From NCBI RefSeq assembly GCF_001263795.1, contig NZ_LHUR01000028.1:1-58904 (forward strand): a stretch of DNA of 58,904 bases, read 5' to 3'. The DNA comes from Clostridium homopropionicum DSM 5847 (GTDB taxonomy: Bacteria > Bacillota > Clostridia > Clostridiales > Clostridiaceae). The notes below the pieces were generated by a model. The model saw only the letters and a list, made by a program, of their open reading frames with translations, did not search any database and was not told the origin of the DNA. Below, in pieces: positions 42,936 to 49,357 of the stretch. Position 1 is the first letter of the stretch, and the number at the start of each line of letters is the position of its first letter. The translations under genes and the position numbers were made by a program.

Positions 42936-42988
42936 AAGCATCCTTTTTACAATAGTTTTGCTAAAAAACTCATGTGAAAAGGATGCTT
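42936..42988 (+). terminator. Hairpin after the acyl-CoA dehydrogenase gene
   Basis: AAGCATCCTTTTTACA and TGTGAAAAGGATGCTT pair with one G-U. No T-run follows, so it may be a partial terminator or an mRNA stabiliser. Confidence 0.5.
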
Positions 42989-43158
42989 ACAAAAATTCTA
43001 AATAAAGTAGAACTTAACTGAAATTGCTATAAGAAAACGCAGTAAAAACTGTGCGTTATAAATCTTTCGTGGTATAATTAAATCATTAAGTAGAGAATGG
43101 ACACTTGGAATAGCAGGAATATCAGTGAGAGACTATTAGGCTTTAAGGAGTGATATTT

Positions 43159-44619
43159 TTGAACTTTGAAGAGATGAAATTAAATAAAGCATTAGATTAT
43201 GATTATTTTTTTAAGAATGTTGACAGCCTATGGCTTAATGCGTTATTAAATAATCCATTTCAAGGAATTATAGCTATAAATGAATTTGGGGATATCATTT
43301 TTATAAATGATTTCTTTTTAAAGCTGTTAAATACTGATTTTAAAACCGTATTAGGTGAAAAAATTTGGGATGTTATACCGGATTGTCGTCTTCATGATAC
43401 AGTTTTCAAAGAACATTCTCAATATGGAGAAACCTTAACTCTAAATGGAAGAGAATTTATTATAGGGCGTTTCCCATTAAAGAACAAGAAGAGAGTAATT
43501 GGTGCGGTAGTTAAAACTCTATTTCCTGATATGATAACTGCAAAAGAAATTAGCAATAGAATTTCACACCCAGTTGCATATGGCAGTGTTTTTACTAAGC
43601 CTTTATGCTGCTGTATGGATATTATTGGAGAATCAGAACCAATGCTATTTGTTAAAAAACTAGCTCGAAAAGCTTCACGTACAAGTTCTAATCTTCTAAT
43701 AACAGGAGAAAGCGGAACAGGAAAATCAATATTAGCTGAAGCAATTCATAATCGTTCTTCAAGGAGCAATGGCCCTTTTATAAAAGTTAATTGTTCTGCT
43801 ATCCCCGAAAGCCTTATAGAGTCAGAATTGTTTGGTTATGTAGATGGAGCCTTTACTGGTGCAAGGAAAGGTGGAAAACCAGGAAAATTTGAACTTGCAA
43901 ATGGAGGTACTATTTTTCTTGACGAAATTGGGGACATGCCTCTTTTCATGCAGCCAAAACTTCTTCAAGTTATTCAAGAAAGACATGTAGAAAGAATTGG
44001 ATCAACTAAAAGTGTTCCTCTTGATGTGAGAATAATCGCAGCCACAAATCAAAACCTTGAAAAAATGGTTAAAGAACGAAAGTTTCGTGATGATTTATAT
44101 TATAGATTGAATGTACTTAATATATGTATACCTCCTTTAAGAGAAAGAGTTGAAGATATTCCATATTTTATAGATGGACTAATAAAAAAGATAAACACTA
44201 AACTTGGTTCAGATGCTAAAGGGGTTACTGAAGACTCTATAGAACTAATAAAATCATATAGCTGGCCAGGCAATGTGCGAGAATTAGAAAACTTTTTGGA
44301 ACAAGCAATTAATTGGAGCTATGATTCTATAATTGATGTTTCAAAGCTGCCGGTAAGACCTTGGGACAGAGATGATTCAAATAAAGCTAACGATTCAAAT
44401 ATAGCTTCTATTAGTGATTTTCACATTGAGGAAAATTATCAACAATTAATGGAGGATACAGAAAGGAATATAATTATAAAAGCTTTACTTGAATCAAAAG
44501 GAAATAAATCAAAAACTGCAAAGAAATTAAATATGCACAGGACAGTTCTCTATAAAAAGCTAGAGAAGTTTAATATAGATACAAAGAGTATTGAGTTTTA
44601 CAATATGCAGCATGGATAG
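43159..44619 (+). CDS. Sigma-54-dependent transcriptional activator (PAS-AAA+-Fis HTH)
   Basis: The 486-aa protein has an N-terminal PAS sensor (residues about 20-120, FQGIIAINEFGDIIFIND), the AAA+ core with Walker A GESGTGKS (about 183), GAFTGA (230-235, contacts sigma-54), FLDEIGDMP and a Fis-type helix-turn-helix at the C-terminus (NKSKTAKKLNMHRTVLYKKL). TTG at 43159 has AAGGAG eight bases ahead; the GTG at 43150 overlaps it. It lies just downstream of the CoA-transferase/ACAD operon with its -24/-12 promoter, so it probably activates that operon in response to a PAS ligand. Confidence 0.93.
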   Translation: MNFEEMKLNKALDYDYFFKNVDSLWLNALLNNPFQGIIAINEFGDIIFINDFFLKLLNTDFKTVLGEKIWDVIPDCRLHDTVFKEHSQYGETLTLNGREFIIGRFPLKNKKRVIGAVVKTLFPDMITAKEISNRISHPVAYGSVFTKPLCCCMDIIGESEPMLFVKKLARKASRTSSNLLITGESGTGKSILAEAIHNRSSRSNGPFIKVNCSAIPESLIESELFGYVDGAFTGARKGGKPGKFELANGGTIFLDEIGDMPLFMQPKLLQVIQERHVERIGSTKSVPLDVRIIAATNQNLEKMVKERKFRDDLYYRLNVLNICIPPLRERVEDIPYFIDGLIKKINTKLGSDAKGVTEDSIELIKSYSWPGNVRELENFLEQAINWSYDSIIDVSKLPVRPWDRDDSNKANDSNIASISDFHIEENYQQLMEDTERNIIIKALLESKGNKSKTAKKLNMHRTVLYKKLEKFNIDTKSIEFYNMQHG

Positions 44620-44628
44620 GATTAATTG

Positions 44629-44668
44629 TAGTCCACTCCCATTAGTAATAAAAATGGGGGTGGACTAT
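44629..44668 (+). terminator. Hairpin after the sigma-54 activator gene
   Basis: TAGTCCACTCCCAT and ATGGGGGTGGACTA pair strongly. The tail (TAAGTTTCTT) is only partly T-rich. Confidence 0.55.
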
Positions 44669-44692
44669 AAGTTTCTTGGGGGATAAGAAGGT

Positions 44693-44782
44693 TTGAGTGG
44701 GGAAGTAGATAAATATAAAGTTCAAAAGATACTCTCTAATTACAGGGATTTTGTGGCTGCATTTATAGATATTAATTATTGA
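44693..44782 (+). other. Very short frame (29 codons) after the activator, possible remnant
   Basis: A TTG behind AAGAAGG opens MSGEVDKYKVQKILSNYRDF..., ending after 29 codons. The VDKYKVQKILSNYR part is like the N-terminus of ArpU-type phage regulators, so it may be a remnant. Evidence is thin and it could be chance. Confidence 0.2.
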
Positions 44783-44815
44783 AGTTAAAGAAATTATATA
44801 TGGTAAATATATTTT

Positions 44816-44821
44816 TATAAT
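44816..44821 (+). promoter_or_regulatory. -10 box of the crRNA-like RNA gene
   Basis: A consensus TATAAT lies 41 bp before the degenerate CRISPR repeat; the start would be near 44828. No good -35 is seen at 17 bp (ATTATA), so strength is uncertain. Confidence 0.4.
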
Positions 44822-44827
44822 GTTAGA

Positions 44828-44925
44828 ATAAAGTTATATAAAACCTGTAAATTCGTTATTAACCATAACATAAGATGTATTTAAATTTAAATTGAAAATA
44901 ATACGAATTAATAGGTTTTATTTTT
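44828..44925 (+). ncRNA. Solitary degenerate CRISPR repeat with guide: candidate crRNA-like regulatory RNA
   Basis: Positions 44857-44886 match the array repeat at 25 of 30 bases; the last 20 (AACATAAGATGTATTTAAAT), including the 5'-handle ATTTAAAT, are identical. The following bases (from 44887) act as a guide: the first 21 match 44971-44991 with mismatches only at guide positions 6, 12 and 18. Type I Cascade flips out every sixth base, so these mismatches cost nothing. A 17-position stem (44840-44856 with 44903-44919; 15 Watson-Crick pairs, one G-U, one mismatch) encloses the repeat, and a T-run (44921-44925) follows, which could end the RNA. No second repeat is recognisable. This fits CreR/CreA-type RNAs that redirect Cascade to repress a promoter. 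The start point is an estimate. Confidence 0.75.
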
Positions 44926-44934
44926 GAGGAAGTA

Positions 44935-44991
44935 TTTACAAATTAAATTTTGTAATATATACTATAATCATTAAAATGAAATTAATATGAA
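44935..44991 (+). promoter_or_regulatory. Promoter with Cascade target site upstream of cas6
   Basis: TTTACA (44935-44940), a 17-bp spacer and TATACT (44958-44963) form a good sigma-A promoter with start near 44970. A second -10-like TATAAT overlaps at 44963-44968. The predicted target of the crRNA-like RNA begins at 44971, with TCA (44968-44970) as PAM-like triplet on its 5' side. Bound Cascade would block this start. The promoter lies 210 bp before cas6 and can drive the cas operon, or a short RNA in between. Confidence 0.65.
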
Positions 44992-45025
44992 AACAAAACG
45001 AAGATATGTTATTAACATAATTTGA
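44987..45025 (+). other. Minimal frame downstream of the targeted promoter (possible CreT-like toxin RNA)
   Basis: A 12-codon frame (MKTKRRYVINII) starts 17 bases after the predicted start point and holds two adjacent Arg codons, CGA then AGA. CreT toxins sequester a rare tRNA by a mini-frame with such codons. No Shine-Dalgarno is present, which speaks against it. It is listed only as an alternative role for the targeted transcript. Confidence 0.2.
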
Positions 45026-45180
45026 AGAAAAATCACGATAAAATTAAAAAATAGTGTTATTTATGTATTTTTATGATGTATAATACTATTATGGCAAACA
45101 ATGTAAATGGTATATAATTATGTTCTTTTACAACTAGTCTTATCACTATTTAATATTAGGTATTATGAGGAGGTGTGAGC

Positions 45181-45873
45181 ATGAAAGTTTATGAATTAAC
45201 TTTAAAAGTATTTCTACTTAAAACTATTGGAAGTACTGAAACACTACAGAAGATATCAGAGCTAATAGACAAGTCATTATCAAGAGACAAAAAGTTTTTA
45301 GAATTTCATACAAATAGTGGTTTTAAAAACTACACTTTTAATTCACTATTTCCAGTAGAAAAATCAAAAATCTACAATGAAGGAAAGATATATTCTATAA
45401 AAGTACGCACTATAGATGAGGAATTAGCTGAGTACTTTAAAAAGAATCTTGTAAATGAATATACAGATTTTATAAAAGCATTAACTATAGAATATAAAAT
45501 TATAAAACCAGGATATATAGATAGAATTTATTCAATAACTCCAGTTGTTATAAAAACTGAAGAGGGATATTGGAAAGGGAATTTATCACTAGATGAATTT
45601 GAAAAAAGAATAAAGGAAAATCTCATAAAGAAATATAACAAGTATTTTAATACTAAGCTAGATGAAGATTTCCAATTATTTAATATGATTAACTTTGACA
45701 ATATTAAGCCTATTTCAAGCAAATATAAATCAGTTAATATTTTAGGAGACAAGCTCACCTTAACTATTGCAGAAAACAAAACTGCTCAAGATCTTGCATG
45801 CTTAGCATTAGGTGCAGGAATAGGGGAAATGGGTTCGCGAGGATTTGGCTTTGTAAACTATAAACAGCTCTAG
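45181..45873 (+). CDS. cas6: Cas6, CRISPR repeat endoribonuclease (type I-B)
   Basis: Cas6 cleaves the precursor crRNA inside each repeat, leaving the 8-nt handle. The 230-aa protein is a double ferredoxin fold; the N-terminal half has FLEFHTNSGFKNYTFNSLFP with a candidate catalytic His, and the C-terminus has the glycine-rich loop GAGIGEMGSRGFGF. ATG at 45181 has AGGAGG seven bases upstream; the GTG at 45175 is too close. First gene of the cas operon, and it must recognise both the array repeat and, if the RNA is processed, the degenerate repeat upstream. Confidence 0.92.
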   Translation: MKVYELTLKVFLLKTIGSTETLQKISELIDKSLSRDKKFLEFHTNSGFKNYTFNSLFPVEKSKIYNEGKIYSIKVRTIDEELAEYFKKNLVNEYTDFIKALTIEYKIIKPGYIDRIYSITPVVIKTEEGYWKGNLSLDEFEKRIKENLIKKYNKYFNTKLDEDFQLFNMINFDNIKPISSKYKSVNILGDKLTLTIAENKTAQDLACLALGAGIGEMGSRGFGFVNYKQL

Positions 45874-45885
45874 GGAGGTGATAAG

Positions 45886-47622
45886 GTGTTATCAGATGTT
45901 ATAAAGACCTTTGAAAAAATATATAGAGATATAGGTGAAACTTGCATAACCGACTCTTATGTTCCAGCGGATGGAGAATATATAATTGTTGATGTTAGTG
46001 GAGAAGAGTTTAAAGAACTTGATAGAATTGACATTAAGCAAGATAAGAAGACTAAGAAAATTGATACAACTAATTATCACTTTAGTTTTATTCGTCAAGC
46101 AGATTATATGAGTAAACTTATAGATATGAATAAGCCTATTGATGGAAAAAAGGTTATACACAGTAATAACTACTTTACTTTCTTTGTGAAAAAAGAAAAT
46201 ATCAATAATGGTAAATTAAATAACACAGTTATTGAGGAATACTACAGTATTTTAAAAAATCCACTACTTAAATATACAGAAAGTAAATCCAAGTCAAGAA
46301 AGCTTTATCTAGAGCTTGAAGGGAAAAATGGTAAGCCTAATCAAACAAGAATCGAAAAAATTCAAAAATGGATAGTAGATAATATTCATGATCTAGTACC
46401 AAAGGATAACAAGGATAAAACTTATTTAAAAATTTTCTTTAAATATGATTTAGAAGAGTACAGAAAAGAAAGTGAAAAATATATTCTAACCAATATTTAC
46501 AACAGTAATGATTTTAATATTTCAATTGATAACCAGATTTATGGACTTCCCAATGACAACATGGGCTTAAACGCTAAGAAACCTTATTTAGAAAATAAAA
46601 CTAGGAAGACAAAAGTGCCCTTTTTATTATCCCAAGACGAAGTATTAATGCAGAAAAAATTCTTTGATTACTTAATGAATCAGGTATCTATAGGCAAGAC
46701 AAACATTTATATAAATGAAGACGAAATAAAAGCTTTTTCTAATGATGAAATGCTAGATGAAGATTTTAGTGGATATTATCTACGAGCAAAAAAGGGCAAA
46801 GAAGTTGAAATCCATGATTTTGATACTATAGTAATTTATAAACCTAATATTAATCCTATTAATATAGTAAATGCATTACAAATTGAAAAAGCTAAAATTA
46901 CTTATGGAAAAGTATATAACTTAAAAGATTTAAAAAACATAATAAATGAAGTGTTTTTTAGTAAATTCTTAACATCAAATTATTTTACAGAAGCTAAAGA
47001 TTTAAATATAAATGATAGCAGTTTAAAGAAAAATATTCTTCTTGCAAGAACAACCTTATTTAATTGGTTTTATAAAGGTAACTGGAGCAATGTTTGGAAG
47101 GTGTTAGATTGGAGTAGTTTAGATTTAATAAAAGGTTCAATACATAATGGATATATTCCAAGGGCAATTGAGCAATTCAATTTAAGAGTTTCTTTAGAAA
47201 GTTATTTTGAAGGAGAGGAAAATATGGCTGATGTTTTAATGGGGATTAAAAATTCATTGAGAGAAAAGATAAGCGGAGAGGGAACAGCATATATAGAAAA
47301 TGATAGGGAGTACTATTTTGCAGTAGGACAACTAGCTAGCTATTTTATATCCTTAAGTAGAGGTAAAACTAAGATGCATTCTTTAGCTAATCCAATAATT
47401 AATGCTAAATCAGATAATAGAATAAAAGATGAATTAAGAAGAATGTTTAAGAAATATAACTACACAATTAAAACTAATAGAAGAAGATTTAAAAATTTAT
47501 ATGCAATGGTTGCATCTTATGCTACTGAAGGAAAGGTTTATGAAGACTTAATTATTGCAGGATATTTACATAGCAATTTAATTTATGAAAAATTAAATGG
47601 GGAGGATAATGGAGATGAATAA
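45886..47622 (+). CDS. cas8b: Cas8b, large subunit of type I-B Cascade
   Basis: Cas8b recognises the PAM in the Cascade complex. The 578-aa protein opens MLSDVIKTFEKIYRDIG and contains conserved blocks such as NNYFTFFVKKENI, YGLPNDNMGLNAKKPYL, LLARTTLFNWFYKGNW and EYYFAVGQLASYFISLSRGK, typical of the Csh1/TM1802-type Cas8b. GTG at 45886 follows GGGAGGTG. It follows cas6 by 12 bp and overlaps the cas7 start by eight bases. Confidence 0.88.
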   Translation: MLSDVIKTFEKIYRDIGETCITDSYVPADGEYIIVDVSGEEFKELDRIDIKQDKKTKKIDTTNYHFSFIRQADYMSKLIDMNKPIDGKKVIHSNNYFTFFVKKENINNGKLNNTVIEEYYSILKNPLLKYTESKSKSRKLYLELEGKNGKPNQTRIEKIQKWIVDNIHDLVPKDNKDKTYLKIFFKYDLEEYRKESEKYILTNIYNSNDFNISIDNQIYGLPNDNMGLNAKKPYLENKTRKTKVPFLLSQDEVLMQKKFFDYLMNQVSIGKTNIYINEDEIKAFSNDEMLDEDFSGYYLRAKKGKEVEIHDFDTIVIYKPNINPINIVNALQIEKAKITYGKVYNLKDLKNIINEVFFSKFLTSNYFTEAKDLNINDSSLKKNILLARTTLFNWFYKGNWSNVWKVLDWSSLDLIKGSIHNGYIPRAIEQFNLRVSLESYFEGEENMADVLMGIKNSLREKISGEGTAYIENDREYYFAVGQLASYFISLSRGKTKMHSLANPIINAKSDNRIKDELRRMFKKYNYTIKTNRRRFKNLYAMVASYATEGKVYEDLIIAGYLHSNLIYEKLNGEDNGDE

Positions 47623-48565
47623 GAGAGTTTATGGAGTTTTAGGTATAGTTTCAAGAATGAGCAACTGGAATGCTGATTTTACTGGATATCCGAAGACTAC
47701 ATCTTCAGGAGATGTATTTGGAAGTGATAAGGCTTTTAAATATCCAATAAAAAAGATGTGGGAACAACAAGGAGAAAAGGTTTTATATATTAAGTCTATT
47801 AAATTAGAAGAAAGTAAAAAGGGAGAAGTGGAGCTTATACCAAGATCCCTAAAAGAAAGATATGAGTACATTTTTAACGAAGAAGATTTAAAGAAGAATA
47901 AAGATAGCAAAAAGGTATTAACAAATTTATTTACTGCCATAGATGTTAAAAACTTTGGAGCTACCTTTGCAGAGGAAGGAAATAATATTTCTATAACTGG
48001 GGCAGTTCAAATTGGACAAGGCTTTAATAAATATGACGAGACTAATGCAGAAGAACAACAAATACTTTCTCCTTTTAGAGATGCATCAAAAAAAGAAGGA
48101 AAAAAAGATGACGAAGAGGCGAAATCTTCTACTTTAGGAACTAAAATAGTTAGTAACGAAGCACATTATTTTTATCCTTTTGCTATAAACCCATATGCAT
48201 ACAATCAATTTATAGACCTTGGAGTTACAGAAGGTTACACAGAGGAAGATTATAAAAAGTTCAAAGAAGCATCACTAGTAGCAGCTACATCTTATAGTAC
48301 AAACTCAAAAATAGGCTGTGAAAATGAATTTGCACTATTTGTAGAAACGGAAGCAGATTTATATCTTCCAGATTTATCTCAATATATAGATTTTCAAAAA
48401 GGAGAAGATAAAAGCACAATTTCAATTAATTGTGAAGAAATGCTTAATAATTTAGAAGGCAGAATCAAAAATATAGAAATTTACTATAACTCATATACAA
48501 CCATTATTAATGCTGATATTAGAAAAGCTAAGAAGTACAATATTTTTACTAAAGAAGAGGTATAA
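47615..48565 (+). CDS. cas7: Cas7 (Csh2-type), Cascade backbone subunit
   Basis: Cas7 copies form the filament that holds the crRNA guide and bends out every sixth base. The 316-aa protein begins MNKRVYGVLGIVSRMSNWNADFTG, with NFGATFAEEGNNISITGAVQIGQ in the middle, and matches the Csh2 family. The frame is open from 47597, but ATG at 47615 has GGGGAGG at nine bases. It overlaps cas8b. Two bases separate its stop from cas5. Confidence 0.93.
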   Translation: MNKRVYGVLGIVSRMSNWNADFTGYPKTTSSGDVFGSDKAFKYPIKKMWEQQGEKVLYIKSIKLEESKKGEVELIPRSLKERYEYIFNEEDLKKNKDSKKVLTNLFTAIDVKNFGATFAEEGNNISITGAVQIGQGFNKYDETNAEEQQILSPFRDASKKEGKKDDEEAKSSTLGTKIVSNEAHYFYPFAINPYAYNQFIDLGVTEGYTEEDYKKFKEASLVAATSYSTNSKIGCENEFALFVETEADLYLPDLSQYIDFQKGEDKSTISINCEEMLNNLEGRIKNIEIYYNSYTTIINADIRKAKKYNIFTKEEV

Positions 48566-48567
48566 AT

Positions 48568-49308
48568 ATGGATACTTTAAAGTTTACCTTAAGTGGAAGG
48601 ACAGCTTTTTTTAAAAAGCCTGAGGTTAACACCTACTATTATTTTACTTATGGTAATATTCACAAAGTGGCTCTGCTTGGAATACTTGGAGCTATATCTG
48701 GTTATAAAGGCTATAATCAGCAAGAGGTTGAAGGAACTTTATATCCTGAATTCTATGAAAGGCTTAAGAATATTAAGATTGGAATAGTTCCTAGAAATGA
48801 AAAGGGGTATATTTCTAAAAAGGTTCAAGTGTTTAATAACTCAGTAGGTTATGCTTCAAAGGAATTAGGAGGAAACCTCATTGTCAAAGAACAGTGGTTA
48901 GAAGAGCCAAAGTGGGACATATACATTCTCATTGATGGGGATATAGAAAGAGGATTAGCTAATAGGATAATAAATAAAAGAGCTACCTTTATACCATACC
49001 TTGGAAAAAACGATCATATGGCTGATATTATAGATGTTGAATTAATTAAAGATATTAAGAAATCAGACATTGCGAGTAGAATAGATAGCTTATTTATAAA
49101 GGATAACTTTAATCTTGTGCCATTTGAAGATGATTTTAGTGAGGAATACATTCAACCCTTCAAATATGAAGAGATGCTGCCAATAGCTCTAGAGGAAAAT
49201 ACTAATAAGTATGAACTAGAAACCTTTATATACACTAATTCAGAACTAGAAAACATCAAAGATTCAATAGTATATAAGTGCAATGAAAAGATAATATTTT
49301 TCTTTTAG
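48568..49308 (+). CDS. cas5: Cas5 (Cas5h-type), Cascade handle-binding subunit
   Basis: Cas5 caps the 5' handle of the crRNA. The 246-aa protein has the family N-terminus LKFTLSGRTAFFKKPEVN (glycine-containing Cas5 opening) and YYFTYGNIHKVALLGILGAISGYKG. It lies 2 bp after cas7, with the ribosome-binding site AGAAGAGG inside the end of cas7. A GNRA hairpin lies between it and cas3. Confidence 0.9.
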   Translation: MDTLKFTLSGRTAFFKKPEVNTYYYFTYGNIHKVALLGILGAISGYKGYNQQEVEGTLYPEFYERLKNIKIGIVPRNEKGYISKKVQVFNNSVGYASKELGGNLIVKEQWLEEPKWDIYILIDGDIERGLANRIINKRATFIPYLGKNDHMADIIDVELIKDIKKSDIASRIDSLFIKDNFNLVPFEDDFSEEYIQPFKYEEMLPIALEENTNKYELETFIYTNSELENIKDSIVYKCNEKIIFFF

Positions 49309-49313
49309 AAGTT

Positions 49314-49331
49314 AGGAGGGGAAACCCTCCT
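49314..49331 (+). other. Intercistronic GNRA hairpin between cas5 and cas3
   Basis: AGGAGGG (49314-49320) and CCCTCCT (49325-49331) form a 7-bp stem capped by GAAA. No T-run follows, so it is not a simple terminator. It may stabilise or separate the Cascade part of the mRNA from cas3, which has its own ribosome-binding site AAAGGAG. Confidence 0.6.
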
Positions 49332-49357
49332 TATAATTAAATAAAGGAGAAAGAGAA

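Noticed and set aside
44912-44950. A second degenerate CRISPR repeat after the guide
   Set aside because: Only GTATTTA at 44932 resembles the repeat. The rest does not align, so a full mini-array with two repeats is not supported.
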